Assembly (NCBI RefSeq): GCF_018129685.1
Contig: NZ_JAFCLG010000001.1
Coordinates: forward strand, 248,001 to 312,000
Source: Bradyrhizobium manausense
GTDB lineage: Bacteria; Pseudomonadota; Alphaproteobacteria; Rhizobiales; Xanthobacteraceae
Length of the DNA: 64,000 nt
Direction: 5' to 3'
Each line of letters starts with the position of its first letter. Position 1 is the stretch's first letter. Position numbers and translations under genes: made by a program. Positions 47,650 to 56,845 of this stretch are shown piece after piece. The notes beneath the pieces are model-generated. The model saw only the letters and a program-made list of their open reading frames with translations. It was not told the DNA's origin and searched no databases.

Positions 47650-48213
47650 TCAGATGCAGAGGCCGAGCAGCTTGACGTGGCAATCGCTGGGTTTGGACTT
47701 GCTGGCGGGCGCGGCCTCGCGTCTCACGGCCACCCGCGGCTCGCTGTCCTTGTCCTTCTTGCCCTTGCCGGGCTTCTGCTCGTAGTCGCCGGCGATCACC
47801 ATGGCCCAATAAGTGCGCTTGCCGCTGGCGTTCTTCGCGCTCGCGATCCCGACGCGGGAGGCGTTGTGCAGCAGCAGGTTCTTGCGGTGCCCGGAGGAGT
47901 CGATCCACTGGCCCAGCGTCTTCTCGAAGACGTCGTAGCCGTAGGCGATGTTCTCGGCGGCGCGGCCGGCGCCTGACGGCGCGACGCGCTTGGTGAACGG
48001 GCCAAGGGCGTCGTGGCTGAGATCGTCCTTGGCCGCCATCGCGCGGGCCTGGTCCAGGGCAATGCGGTCGAGCGTGGCATCGCGAACGACGCGGCCCTCG
48101 CCATGCTTCAGGCGGAAGCTGGAGATCTGGTCGGCCGGGGATTCCGCCGCCGTCACAGGCGCGGCTGCCAGCAGCACCAGACCTGCGATCAGCAGGGCCG
48201 CGCGGCGCCTCAT
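47650..48213 (-). CDS. Secreted CAP-domain (SCP-like) protein
   Basis: Exported protein of 187 residues with a signal peptide (RRRAALLIAGLVLLAAAPVTAAES) and a CAP domain: FRLKHGEGRVVRDATLDRIA, ARAMAAKDDLSHDALG (conserved His), AENIAYGYD and QWIDSSGHRKNLLLHNASRVGIA, ending WAMVIAGDY. A Lys-rich linker and a terminal CHVKLLGLC follow. Bacterial CAP proteins have few known roles, possibly peptidoglycan or lipid binding. ATG 48213 is preferred; 48231 is also possible. Confidence 0.88.
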   Translation of the reverse strand: MRRRAALLIAGLVLLAAAPVTAAESPADQISSFRLKHGEGRVVRDATLDRIALDQARAMAAKDDLSHDALGPFTKRVAPSGAGRAAENIAYGYDVFEKTLGQWIDSSGHRKNLLLHNASRVGIASAKNASGKRTYWAMVIAGDYEQKPGKGKKDKDSEPRVAVRREAAPASKSKPSDCHVKLLGLCI

Positions 48214-48307
48214 GGTCCCCCAGTTCCTCATTGGTCCCCAAGTCAGTGAAGTCCCCGGCTTCTCCCCCGGCATTGTGGACGCTTCAAGGCGTGGCGGAGC
48301 CGATAGC

Positions 48308-49402
48308 CTAACCGGCTGGCAGGTCTGCCTCGAAGTTGAAGCGATCGCGCAGGTTCTTGCGCTGCTCCAGGATGTCCTTCAGGAACGCGCGGTCCTGGTC
48401 GTTCTTCATCATCGGCTCGATCAGGTCGAGCTGGTTCATCGCGACCAGCTGCAGGATCTCGGTGCGCGGCTTGCCGCTGGCGTCGCGCGGCAGTGCGTGG
48501 ACGACCTGGATGTGCTCCGGTGGCTTCGGACCCCTGGCCGCCGTGAGCGCGTCGCGGAGCTGGCCTTCCAGCGCGGTCTGATCGGCTTCGACAAAGGCAT
48601 AGAGCCCGACGCCCGAACGGCGGTCGGCAAAGGCGACGATGGCGGTGTCGCGCACGGCCGGATTCCTGCGTATCAGGTCGACGAGTACAGGCGCATCGTT
48701 GACGAGCCGGCGACCGCCGCCCTCGCGGTCGGTGAAGTTGAACAGGCCGCGGGTAATCGCGCGATAGACCTTCTTGCCGGTCGCGAGCCAGAGGCTCGCG
48801 GCGAAGGATTTCTTGGCCAGCATCTTTCGCTCGCGCGGCGTCAGCGCCTCGGGCGCGTAGGTGCGCTTGTGCTTGAGCAGATGCCTGAGGTCTTCGTAGG
48901 CGAGGATACGATAGAGCCGGCCGCGCCTGATGAAGCAGGCGGCGAGCTGGAAGTCGGTAACATAGGCGCGGCCGTCGCGGCCGACCAGCCAATTCTGTTC
49001 CTTGGCGAGATCGTTGTGGCAGATGCCGGCGCGGCGCAGCCGGCGCAGTGCCGCCTTGGCCGAGCGGAAATAGGCAAGATCGCCATGAGGTTTTGCCAGA
49101 TGCAGTGCGACGCCGTCGACGAAGCCGCGCACCAGCGCGCGGCGGCCGGCCCACAGCAACTCGGGGCCCACGTCGAGGCCTTTAGTCAGCGTGAGCGCGT
49201 GCTTTTCACGTGCGAACAGGTGGCGCGCCAGCAGGAATGACCACCATGGCACTTCATCGAGCCGTCGCAGCACAGCGTCAACCTCGCCGTCGTCGCCACG
49301 GAAGCGGCCGCGCTCGACGGTCGAGAACACGTCGCGCTTGAGCAGCACGCCTTCGGTCCAGCGCGCCGAGAGCACCGCGGCGTCGTCTTGCGGGAGACTC
49401 AT
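48308..49402 (-). CDS. Atypical Ser/Thr-type kinase fused to AMP-ligase-like C-terminal domain
   Basis: Protein of 364 residues with a kinase-fold N-terminal part: catalytic loop ICHNDLAKEQNW (H129, D131, N137) and DFG-like VTDFQLA (D150). No clear glycine-rich loop is present, so the small lobe is atypical (RIO/ABC1-like). From about residue 240 the sequence changes to a fold resembling the mobile C-terminal domain of AMP-forming ligases: RNPAVRDTAIVAFADRRSGVGLYAFVE and LPRDASGKPRTEILQL, which copies the A10 motif with its catalytic lysine. No N-terminal ligase domain is present. Role unknown. It lies eight bases after trmFO and may be cotranscribed. Confidence 0.75.
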   Translation of the reverse strand: MSLPQDDAAVLSARWTEGVLLKRDVFSTVERGRFRGDDGEVDAVLRRLDEVPWWSFLLARHLFAREKHALTLTKGLDVGPELLWAGRRALVRGFVDGVALHLAKPHGDLAYFRSAKAALRRLRRAGICHNDLAKEQNWLVGRDGRAYVTDFQLAACFIRRGRLYRILAYEDLRHLLKHKRTYAPEALTPRERKMLAKKSFAASLWLATGKKVYRAITRGLFNFTDREGGGRRLVNDAPVLVDLIRRNPAVRDTAIVAFADRRSGVGLYAFVEADQTALEGQLRDALTAARGPKPPEHIQVVHALPRDASGKPRTEILQLVAMNQLDLIEPMMKNDQDRAFLKDILEQRKNLRDRFNFEADLPAG

Positions 49403-49409
49403 CGAAAAC

Positions 49410-50837
49410 TCACGCGGCTGCGGCGATACGTAAATGATCGGCGATCCAGCGATCGAGATCAGCGAGCGCCAATGCGCTCATCGCCTGCTTCTTGGCCACC
49501 GTCTTCTCGTTACCGCGCAGGCGCGTGCCGTCGGGCTTCTTGGTCGGCGCGCTGGCAAGCGGGGGAAACAGGCCAAAGTTGATGTTCATCGGCTGGAACG
49601 AGCGCGTACCCGGCTCGACGGTCTCGATATGGCCGCCGGTGATGTGGCCGAGCAGGGATCCGAGCGCCGTCGTCGCCGGCGGGCCGGCAAGCGTCTCGCC
49701 ACGCGCATCGGCGGCGGCATAGAGCCCCGCGATCAGGCCGACGCTGGCGGACTCCACATAGCCCTCGCAACCCGTCATCTGCCCGGCAAAACGCAAGCGT
49801 GGCTGTGCGCGCAGGCGCAGCTGGCTGTCGAGCAGCTTCGGCGAGTTGAGGAAGGTGTTGCGATGAAGGCCGCCGAGGCGGGCGAATTCCGCTTTTTCGA
49901 GCCCCGGAATGGTGCGGAAGATGCGCTGCTGCTCGCCGTATTTCAGTTTCGTCTGGAAGCCGACGATGTTGTAGAGCGTGCCGAGCTTGTTGTCCTGGCG
50001 CAGCTGCACGACAGCGTAGGACTTGGTGGTCGGATCGTGCGGATTGGTGAGGCCGACCGGCTTCATCGGGCCGTGGCGCAGCGTTTCGGGGCCGCGTTCC
50101 GCCATCACTTCGATCGGCAGGCAGCCGTCGAAATAGGGCGTGTTGGTCTCCCATTCCTTGAATTCGGTCTTCTCGCCTGAAATCAGCGCGGCAACGAAGC
50201 CGTCATACTGCTCCTTGGTCATTGGGCAGTTGATGTAGTCGGCGCCGTTACCTCCAGGACCGACCTTGTCGTAGCGCGACTGGAACCAGGCCACCGACAT
50301 GTCGATGGATTCGCGATGCACGATCGGCGCGATCGCGTCGAAGAAGGCGAGCGCGTTCTCGTCAGTCAGCTCGCGGATGGCGTCAGCCAAGGCTGGCGAG
50401 GTGAGGGGACCGGTCGCAACGATGACGTTGTTCCAGTCGGCCGGCGGCAGGCCCTTGATCTCGCCGCGGGCGATCTCGATCAGCGGATGGTCGTGAAGCG
50501 CCTTGGTGACTGCAACTGAGAAGCCGTCACGGTCGACCGCGAGCGCGCCGCCGGCGGGCACCTGGTTGGCATCGGCCGCGCGCATGATCAGCGAGTCGAG
50601 GCGGCGCATCTCGGCGTGCAGCAAGCCGACGGCATTGTTGGCGGCATCGTCCGAGCGGAATGAATTGGAGCAGACGAGCTCGGCGAGCCCGTCCGTGCGA
50701 TGCGCCTCGGTCATGCGGTCCGGCCGCATTTCGTGCAGCACGACGGGCACGCCTGATTTCGCCACCTGCCAGGCGGCTTCGGAACCGGCAAGGCCGGCAC
50801 CAATGACGTGCACAGTGTTGGATAGAGATCCTGTCAT
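49410..50837 (-). CDS. trmFO: Methylenetetrahydrofolate--tRNA-(uracil-5-)-methyltransferase TrmFO
   Basis: Flavoprotein of 475 residues that makes 5-methyluridine at position 54 of tRNA using methylenetetrahydrofolate. The FAD fold is [20 protein letters not shown], followed by [15 protein letters not shown], the cysteine-bearing [24 protein letters not shown] and the [17 protein letters not shown]-terminal FAD region. Use of TrmFO rather than TrmA is usual in alphaproteobacteria. Confidence 0.96.
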   Translation of the reverse strand: MTGSLSNTVHVIGAGLAGSEAAWQVAKSGVPVVLHEMRPDRMTEAHRTDGLAELVCSNSFRSDDAANNAVGLLHAEMRRLDSLIMRAADANQVPAGGALAVDRDGFSVAVTKALHDHPLIEIARGEIKGLPPADWNNVIVATGPLTSPALADAIRELTDENALAFFDAIAPIVHRESIDMSVAWFQSRYDKVGPGGNGADYINCPMTKEQYDGFVAALISGEKTEFKEWETNTPYFDGCLPIEVMAERGPETLRHGPMKPVGLTNPHDPTTKSYAVVQLRQDNKLGTLYNIVGFQTKLKYGEQQRIFRTIPGLEKAEFARLGGLHRNTFLNSPKLLDSQLRLRAQPRLRFAGQMTGCEGYVESASVGLIAGLYAAADARGETLAGPPATTALGSLLGHITGGHIETVEPGTRSFQPMNINFGLFPPLASAPTKKPDGTRLRGNEKTVAKKQAMSALALADLDRWIADHLRIAAAA

Positions 50838-50963
50838 GGGGCGGACAGGTAGCGCTTTTCGGCGGTCAGTGGAATCGCCGAGATCGAGTTTTCTGCCATC
50901 TGAAACGACAGCGCCCGCACGAGGCGGGCGTTATCGGTTCGTCCGGTAAAGGGCTGAACGATA

Positions 50964-51116
50964 TCAGCCCTGATACTGACCGGCGGCAACGCGCGGGATG
51001 TCCGAGCGATCGAGGCCGATATCGGCCAATTCGCGATCGCTGAGCTGGGACAGCTCGGCAACATTGCGCTGATAGTCCCGGAAAGCCTGGATCATGCGGA
51101 TGAGCGAGAGCAGCAT
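50964..51116 (-). CDS. DUF1127-domain small protein (50 aa)
   Basis: Small basic protein of the DUF1127 family. The translation begins MLLSLIRMIQAFRDYQRN and contains the signature ELSQLSDRELADIGLDRSDIP. DUF1127 proteins in Rhizobiales and relatives are short Arg-rich proteins, some affecting phosphate and RNA metabolism. AGGAG lies six bases upstream of the ATG. A possible -10 (TATATT) is present near 51175 on the minus strand with a weak -35. Confidence 0.88.
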   Translation of the reverse strand: MLLSLIRMIQAFRDYQRNVAELSQLSDRELADIGLDRSDIPRVAAGQYQG

Positions 51117-51565
51117 TGTAGTCTCCTGTAGTTCGATTCAGCCCTTGACCTGGGCGTCATCGTTGAAATGAATATAGGTGAGAGTGGTGCAGTGCGAAAG
51201 TTCCGATGTTGCGATGCAGCTAAGCGAGGAATGCATAGCATCGGTAAGGGATGATTAACCTCTCGGCAGTGCCGCCCAATCGCTGGGCGAGATCATCAGA
51301 GGAGCACAGTAAATCCCGGTTAAATCACGGATTTGACAACTTGTGCGTGGTTCCACGCGTTATTGAAATGGAGGATGTTTCCGCGACCTTCAAGCGGTTT
51401 GGCTAGCTTGTAGGCCCAAGTCCAGCATGCGCGATTCGCATGAGTTTGAGCCATTTAAAATGAATATTAGTTCATATTTTGAGAGGGGCGGCGGGCTTCG
51501 CGCTCCCGTCAAAGGGAGGGCCGATTCGCTTCGATGAAATTCGGAGAGGTCCGAGCCGCCTCGTG
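51117..51565. other. Intergenic region upstream of DUF1127 gene and small ORF
   Basis: No firm gene is seen in these about 450 bases. They should hold the DUF1127 promoter (minus strand). A TTGACA at about 51334 and an AT-rich patch at 51455-51480 (TTTAAAATGAATATTAG) could form plus-strand promoter elements for the small ORF downstream. Confidence 0.3.
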
Positions 51566-51736
51566 ATGCTGCTCCGGCCGCCCGTCTCGCCCGCGATCGA
51601 GGGCATGCCCGACGGCGACAGCAAGTTTGTCGCGGAGAAAGAGATCACGGCGGCTCAGGACGCGCTGCTCTCCGGCAAGATGGGTGTGTGCGGTATCCAC
51701 CTGAACAAGGCGATGCAAACCACCATGGGCAAGTGA
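51566..51736 (+). CDS. Possible small protein (56 aa), hypothetical
   Basis: An open frame from the ATG at 51566 begins MLLRPPVSPAIEGMPDGDSK and ends CGIHLNKAMQTTMGK; the frame extends upstream to a TTG at 51479. Charged and hydrophobic residues alternate sensibly and codon use resembles coding sequence, but there is no clear ribosome-binding site and I recognise no family. It may be a remnant of a longer gene. Confidence 0.3.
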   Translation: MLLRPPVSPAIEGMPDGDSKFVAEKEITAAQDALLSGKMGVCGIHLNKAMQTTMGK

Positions 51737-51932
51737 ACGAGTTAGTCGACGCAATCCAAGGTCGCCGGGCGATCGGCCCTCCGTTTTTTGTTGCTGTGCG
51801 AGCCTAAAGCGCGATGAGATTGGGTTGAATCGTCCTCGCCCTTCAGGTTGTTGCTTGAGCGTGATCTCCGCGCAATCGCATTCCGCGTTTTGTCGCGAGG
51901 GAAAACCGCTGCACACTTTTCCGGATCATGCC

Positions 51933-52757
51933 CTAGGGAGCATGCGCGAGCTGGGTGGCGAAATAGGCGACCGTCCTGGAATAGACCTCGCTCTTGTTCC
52001 ACTGCTGCAGCACCGCGAAGTTCGGGCTGCCCGGCTGCCAATCCTTGCCCTTCTGCCAGCCATAGCCGGCGAGATAGTTCGCTGTGGAAGCGAGGACATC
52101 AGGCGCGTTGTGCAGCAGGTCGCGCTTGCCGTTGCCATCGAAATCGACGGCATATTTCATCCAGGACGACGGCATGAACTGGGTCTGGCCGAGCTCGCCG
52201 GCCCAGGCGCCCTTCATGTCGGCCGGCGCAAGATCGCCGCGCTGGACGATGCGCAGTGCATCCATCAGCTCGCCGCGAAACTGCTCGGCGCGGCGGCAAT
52301 CATAGGCCAGCGTCGCCAGCGAGCGGATCGTCGCGAACTTGCCGGTGTTGACGCCGAAATCGGTCTCCAGACCCCAGATCGCGACCAGCACCTCGCCGGG
52401 CACGCCATAGGTCTGCTCGATGCGCGACAGCACCGATCCGTATTGCTTCATCATGTTGGAGCCGCGCGTCATCCGCGGCGGCACCATGCGCCCGGAAAAC
52501 TCCTCGAAGGTCTGGGTGAAAACCTTTTGTGACTTGTCGCGGTTGAGCACGCTCTGGTCGAGAGTCACGCCGGCAAGTCCGGCGTTGATGGCCTGTTGCG
52601 AGATGCCCTTGGCAGCAGCCTCGGTTTTGAAGTCAGCGAGCCAAGCGTCGAAATTGCCTGATCCGCAAGCAACCGCGGCAAAGGCAGGTTCGGCGGAGAC
52701 GATTGACGCTGAAAGGGCGAGGGCTGCGAGGGCGAGACGAGAAATCGTCAGGGTCAT
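51933..52757 (-). CDS. Lytic murein transglycosylase (MltB family)
   Basis: Periplasmic peptidoglycan-cleaving enzyme of 274 residues. A signal peptide (LALAALALSASIVSAEPAFA) precedes the SLT_2 domain; the catalytic Glu is in VLVAIWGLETDFG, and the conserved AGELGQTQFMPSSWMKYAVDFDGNG and ASTANYLAGYGWQKG segments follow. The absence of a C-terminal peptidoglycan-binding domain makes it the short form. Start chosen at the ATG 52757 directly before the signal peptide. Confidence 0.93.
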   Translation of the reverse strand: MTLTISRLALAALALSASIVSAEPAFAAVACGSGNFDAWLADFKTEAAAKGISQQAINAGLAGVTLDQSVLNRDKSQKVFTQTFEEFSGRMVPPRMTRGSNMMKQYGSVLSRIEQTYGVPGEVLVAIWGLETDFGVNTGKFATIRSLATLAYDCRRAEQFRGELMDALRIVQRGDLAPADMKGAWAGELGQTQFMPSSWMKYAVDFDGNGKRDLLHNAPDVLASTANYLAGYGWQKGKDWQPGSPNFAVLQQWNKSEVYSRTVAYFATQLAHAP

Positions 52758-52901
52758 CAGAGTAAATTGATTCCGTGAAGTGGCATGTCCGGCGCCGGTA
52801 ATCTCTGATGTAACAGCGGCCAAAGCAAGGCGTATGACAGCACCGCTCCCGCCGGATCACACCGGCGGGAGCGGCTGTAACGAGATCGTCGAGCTTAAGT
52901 C

Positions 52902-53804
52902 CTATTCCCTGTTTCGCCACGGGAAAAGGTTGGCAGGGAAATCGGCCGCCGGCTTGCGTAGACGCTGCGGCGGAGGCGGCACCGGCCGGGCACCGGGTTC
53001 GGAGACGATCACCTTGCGGTAGAGATGCCAGGTGGCGTGGCCGAGCACGGGAATGACCACCGCGAGCCCGAGGAACGCGGGGATCGTGCCGAGCGCCAGC
53101 AGCACCGCCACGATCAGGCCCCAGGCTGCCATCGGCACCGGGTTCTTGGCGACGACGCGAAGCGACGTGACCATTGCCTCCAGCGCGCCGGCGTGGCGGT
53201 CGAGCATCAGCGGGAATGACACCGCGCTGATGCAGAGCGCGGCAAGCGCGAACAGGAAGCCCGTGCCGCAGCCGATCAGGATCAGCCACCAGCCCTGCGA
53301 TGTCGTCAGCACGCGCGTCACGAAATCCGAGACTCCGGTCACGCCTTCGTAACCGAACGCCGCCACATAGATCGCCTGTGCGGTCGCGACCCAGGTCACG
53401 AACAACGCCAGCAGCAGCGCGCCGAGGCCGAGCATGGCGCCAAACGAGGGTGAGCGCAGAACGTCCATGGCATCCCACGCGCTTGCCTCCTCAAAGCGTT
53501 CACGACGGCTCGAGAGTTCGTAAAGGCCTAGCGCCGCGAACGGGCCGATCAGGGCGAAGCCTGCGGCCAGCGGAAATAGCAGCGGTATCACCGAATAGCC
53601 CATGGCGACGCGCGCGATCACCAGGCCGAGCACCGGATAGATCACGCAGAGGATGATGGCGTGGCTCGGAACCGCCTTGAAATCTTCCCAGCCGCGTTTG
53701 AGTGCGTCGTGCAGATCGGACAGTTGGATGGTTCGGATCACCGGTCCAGCCGCGTCAGCGGTCTGGCCCATCGTCGGGACATTGCCCTGATAGAATGTGG
53801 CCAT
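52902..53804 (-). CDS. DUF2189-family integral membrane protein
   Basis: Inner-membrane protein of 300 residues with six or seven hydrophobic segments. The family segments DLHDALKRGWEDFKAVPSHA, YPVLGLVIARVAMGY and GPFAALGLYELSRR-like GLYELSSRRE are visible, followed by GFLFALAALCISAVSFPLMLDR and GHATWHLYRKVI near the C-terminus. DUF2189 proteins are often annotated near cytochrome oxidase genes but have no proven role. The C-terminal tail is proline- and arginine-rich. Confidence 0.88.
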   Translation of the reverse strand: MATFYQGNVPTMGQTADAAGPVIRTIQLSDLHDALKRGWEDFKAVPSHAIILCVIYPVLGLVIARVAMGYSVIPLLFPLAAGFALIGPFAALGLYELSSRRERFEEASAWDAMDVLRSPSFGAMLGLGALLLALFVTWVATAQAIYVAAFGYEGVTGVSDFVTRVLTTSQGWWLILIGCGTGFLFALAALCISAVSFPLMLDRHAGALEAMVTSLRVVAKNPVPMAAWGLIVAVLLALGTIPAFLGLAVVIPVLGHATWHLYRKVIVSEPGARPVPPPPQRLRKPAADFPANLFPWRNRE

Positions 53805-54137
53805 GGTCGGCTCGCTCCCTTGTCATGCAGCCGGATTCGGCGCCGACAACGGCGCAAGCGGCCGCTTTTTCGAGTTTCGCGAGTCCAACCAGACGCGAAT
53901 TCCGGATGGCATCGCGAGCTGCGCCAGAAGCGTACGCCGATTTCCGAGTCCTGTCCCTCACGCTTGGGTGAGATTCGTCGCCGCAGTGCAACCTCGATTG
54001 CGTCATCCGGTCGTCATTTCGCCGCAGATAAGCTGATGCTGACTGCGGGGTCGCGGAACTTCGCGGGCGCTACGACGTAACTTCGGCTATAAGTGCCCAC
54101 TCTGGGCCACCAATGGATCCTTTTTCGGGGAGCAGAC
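53805..54137. other. Intergenic region before DUF3597 gene
   Basis: No gene is convincing in these about 330 bases. Short open frames exist on both strands but lack ribosome-binding sites and familiar sequence. It must contain the promoters of the divergent DUF2189 and DUF3597 genes. Confidence 0.35.
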
Positions 54138-54548
54138 ATGAGCATTTTTGGGAAAATCATGGGCGCAATTTTCGGCAGCCACGCGGCTTCCGCTGCGCCC
54201 GCCGGCAGCGCACCCACCAGCGGGGCGGTGCCGGGCGGATCGGGCGGATCGGCGCCATCGTCTGCACCCGCGGCCGCGCCTGCGGCAACGGTGGACGTTG
54301 CCGCGATCGTCGACGCAGCCGCAGCAGCCCACAAGGGCGAAAAGCTGGAGTGGCGTACCTCGATCGTCGACCTGATGAAGGCCCTCGACGTCGATTCGAG
54401 CCTTGCTGCCCGCAAGGATCTCGCCAAGGAGCTCGGCTATACCGGCGACATGAACGACTCCGCCAGCATGAACGTCTGGCTGCACAAGCAGGTGATGTCC
54501 AAGCTGGCCGCCAATGGCGGCAAGCTGCCGCCGGAAATCAAGCACTGA
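54138..54548 (+). CDS. DUF3597 domain-containing protein
   Basis: Protein of 136 residues. A short N-terminal helix (MSIFGKIMGAIFG) and an Ala/Gly/Ser/Pro-rich low-complexity segment (about 14-50) precede the DUF3597 domain: VDVAAIVDAAAAAHKGEKLE, RTSIVDLMKALDVDSSLAAR, KELGYTGDMNDSASMNVWLH and a C-terminal GGKLPPEI. The domain has a solved-structure-type helical fold with unknown role. The gene is followed by a strong terminator. Confidence 0.92.
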   Translation: MSIFGKIMGAIFGSHAASAAPAGSAPTSGAVPGGSGGSAPSSAPAAAPAATVDVAAIVDAAAAAHKGEKLEWRTSIVDLMKALDVDSSLAARKDLAKELGYTGDMNDSASMNVWLHKQVMSKLAANGGKLPPEIKH

Positions 54549-54586
54549 CCGACGCGCATCGAGCGACGCTTGACCTTGACAATGAG

Positions 54587-54612
54587 GGCCCGCGAGACCG
54601 CGGGCCTTTTTT
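54587..54612 (+). terminator. Rho-independent terminator after the DUF3597 gene
   Basis: GGCCCGCG (54587-54594) pairs with CGCGGGCC (54599-54606) around the loop AGAC, and is followed by six Ts (54607-54612). It ends the plus-strand transcript and lies at the 3' side of the convergent acetyltransferase gene. Confidence 0.88.
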
Positions 54613-54615
54613 CTT

Positions 54616-54891
54616 TCAGCCAACCAGGTCGGCATCTTCGGGATGCTTGTCGAGATAGTCGACGACGAAGCCGCAGCCTGCGATCACCTTCTTGCCGTCG
54701 TGCCGGATCAGCTCCAATGCGCCCTTGATCAGCTCGGACGCGATGCCGCGGCCGCGCAGTGCACGCGGCGTCTCGGTGTGGGTAATGATCACGGCAGACG
54801 GCGTCAGCCGGTAGCTGGCGAAGGCGAGCTCGCTGTCGACATCGAGCTCGAAGCGGCTCCTGTCCTTGTTGTCGCGTACCAATGCCGCCAT
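54616..54891 (-). CDS. GNAT-type acetyltransferase, NATD1-like (first paralog)
   Basis: Short GCN5-related acetyltransferase of 91 residues. The acetyl-CoA loop is RALRGRGIASELIKGALELI, and the family end GKKVIAGCGFVVDYLDKHPED is visible. The short form (about 90 residues, YidJ/NATD1 type) is often a stand-alone domain of unknown substrate. AAGGA is seven bases upstream of the ATG. A similar protein lies at 55948-56223. Confidence 0.9.
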   Translation of the reverse strand: MAALVRDNKDRSRFELDVDSELAFASYRLTPSAVIITHTETPRALRGRGIASELIKGALELIRHDGKKVIAGCGFVVDYLDKHPEDADLVG

Positions 54892-54997
54892 GCAAGATCC
54901 TTCCGATGCGATGCGCATTTCCCCTGATCTAGGCGCCTGAACCCGCCCTTGCCAAGGCGCGACCAAGGAAGGTTGCTGCAGGGGAGATATCTGCAAA

Positions 54998-55933
54998 ATG
55001 CGTGTCCGGCTCAGTCTGATGGCCTTGCTCGGCGCGTTCGCTGCGACTGCGCCGGTGCCGGCCGCTGCCGAGGGTGGTCCGGCGTGGGAGGCCTGCGTCG
55101 GGCTCACCAGCACGCCCGACCAGCGGGTCAAGGCCTGCTCGACGGTGATCGAGAGCAAGAGCGAGACGGGCCGCAGGCTTGCCGGGGCCTACTGCAACCG
55201 TGGGCATGGCCTCACCGAGACGCGCGAGCTCGATGCGGCCTTGTCTGATCTCGACGAGGCGGTCAAGCTCGATCCGACCTATGCCTGCGCCTACAACAAT
55301 CGCGGCCGTGTCTACAGTTTCAAGCGCGACTATGACCGCGCCATTGCCGAGTACGACCAGGCCATCAAGCTCGATCCGTCGCTGGCGATGGCCTACAGCA
55401 ATCGCGGCGAGTCCCGTTACAACAAGGGCGATATCGACGGCGCCTTTGCCGATTTCGACGCGGCGATCAAGCACGATCCCACCTATGCGATGGCCTATGC
55501 CAATCGCGGCTATATCTATGCCCGCAAGCGCGACACGGCGCATGCGCTCGCCGACTATACGATGCGGATCAAGCTGGCGCCGGATCTGCTTGCCTATATC
55601 GACCGTGGCAACGTCTATCGCGACAGCGAGCAGCTCGACCGCGCTGCCGCCGACTATGGCGAGGCCATCCGCGTCGCGCCAACCGATGCGCGCGGCTGGC
55701 GCAATCGCGGCATGATCCGGCTTTACCTCGGGGACAACAAAGGCGGGCTGTCCGACTACGACAAGGCGCTGCAATACGATCCCGCCGACGTGTTCTCCTG
55801 GAACAATCGCGGCCAAGCCAAAATGCGGCTTGGAGATAAGCAGGGGGCGATTGCCGACTTTCGGAAGGCGCTGGAATTGAAGCCGGGCTTGCAAACGGCG
55901 CAGGAGTCGCTGCGGAAGCTCGGCGCGCTGTGA
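54998..55933 (+). CDS. Exported TPR-repeat protein
   Basis: Periplasmic 311-residue protein. A signal peptide (LMALLGAFAATAPVPAAAE) is followed by a Cys-containing start (CVGLTSTPDQRVKACSTVIES) and about six TPR units, each of the form A..NRG...........A..D...A.KLDP (for example YACAYNNRGRVYSFKRDYDRAIAEYDQAI). It is likely a scaffold for envelope protein complexes. Two similar acetyltransferase genes flank it on the opposite strand. Confidence 0.9.
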   Translation: MRVRLSLMALLGAFAATAPVPAAAEGGPAWEACVGLTSTPDQRVKACSTVIESKSETGRRLAGAYCNRGHGLTETRELDAALSDLDEAVKLDPTYACAYNNRGRVYSFKRDYDRAIAEYDQAIKLDPSLAMAYSNRGESRYNKGDIDGAFADFDAAIKHDPTYAMAYANRGYIYARKRDTAHALADYTMRIKLAPDLLAYIDRGNVYRDSEQLDRAAADYGEAIRVAPTDARGWRNRGMIRLYLGDNKGGLSDYDKALQYDPADVFSWNNRGQAKMRLGDKQGAIADFRKALELKPGLQTAQESLRKLGAL

Positions 55934-55947
55934 CGCCCCCGGTAGGG

Positions 55948-56223
55948 CTAGACCTTCACCAGATCCTGATAGTCCGGGTGCTTCTCGATCCACGCCTTCA
56001 CGAACGGGCATTGCGGGATCAGCTTCAGGCCGCTCGCGCGAACCTGATCGAGCGCGCCTTGCACCAGTCGTGAGCCGACGCCCTTGCCGCCGAGTTCCTT
56101 CGGCACGTCGGTGTGCACGAAGGTGATGACATTGCCGTCGAGCTCGTAGTGCTCGGTCGCAAGATGGCCCTCCACCTCGAGTTCATAGCGGTGATGAGCC
56201 CTGCTGTTGATCACGTCGCTCAT
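55948..56223 (-). CDS. GNAT-type acetyltransferase, NATD1-like (second paralog)
   Basis: Protein of 91 residues, the same length as the paralog at 54616-54891, with the acetyl-CoA loop KELGGKGVGSRLVQGALDQVR and the end GLKLIPQCPFVKAWIEKHPD. The ITFVHTDVPKEL strand is typical. The two are divergent enough to be old paralogs. ATG at 56223; the next gene starts 11 bases upstream on the same strand. Confidence 0.9.
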   Translation of the reverse strand: MSDVINSRAHHRYELEVEGHLATEHYELDGNVITFVHTDVPKELGGKGVGSRLVQGALDQVRASGLKLIPQCPFVKAWIEKHPDYQDLVKV

Positions 56224-56234
56224 GATGTCTCCGG

Positions 56235-56750
56235 TCAGCTCTTCAGCGAGTCCGTCAGCATCTTGCGGATCGACCAGGTCTCGCCGTCGGAGGAGCCCCT
56301 GATGTCGTCGATCTTCCAGCTGCCGGCTTCGCGAACGAAGTCGTAACGCACGATCTGGTCGGCGGGTTTGCGGTCGTTGCGATGGCCGGTGATGGTCACC
56401 GCGAGCGTCGCCTTGTCTGCCTCCGTCTTCTCCGCGTCAACCTTGAACGATTTCACGTCCGGCTCCTGCGAATTCGTCACGGGATCGAAATCGACCGGCC
56501 CGACGTCGCCCTTGGGCGTATGCGCATCCGCCTTGGCCCACAGCGCGACCAGAGCCCTGGAGAGATACTTTGCTTTAGCCGCCTTGTTCTCGGTGACGAA
56601 GGCGGCGCCGCCATCGCCCTTGCCCTTGGCGGCACGGGTATAGATCGCCGTCAGGATGGAAGCGGGATCGCCGGCGGCGGGCGCCTGAGCGAAGGCGGGC
56701 GTGGTGGCGGCGAAGAGAGAGGCGGCAATGAGGCTGCGGCGGGTGAGCAT
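56235..56750 (-). CDS. Tat-exported DUF3828-like periplasmic protein
   Basis: Protein of 171 residues. The signal peptide MLTRRSLIAASLFAATTPAFAQ has a twin-arginine motif (TRRSLI), so it is a likely client of the TatABC system in this window. The mature part (LTAIYTRAAKGKG, KYLSRALVALWAKADA, VDFDPVTNSQEP, VRYDFVREAGSWKIDDIRGS) resembles DUF3828 proteins, a beta-rich NTF2-like family of unknown role. Confidence 0.78.
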   Translation of the reverse strand: MLTRRSLIAASLFAATTPAFAQAPAAGDPASILTAIYTRAAKGKGDGGAAFVTENKAAKAKYLSRALVALWAKADAHTPKGDVGPVDFDPVTNSQEPDVKSFKVDAEKTEADKATLAVTITGHRNDRKPADQIVRYDFVREAGSWKIDDIRGSSDGETWSIRKMLTDSLKS

Positions 56751-56845
56751 GGATCGTCCCTGGAATGATGGCGCGCGAAGAGGAGAGGCCGGAATAGCCG
56801 AATTCAGCGCGGTATCTCAGTAGACAGGCGCATCAGCCATTCGGT

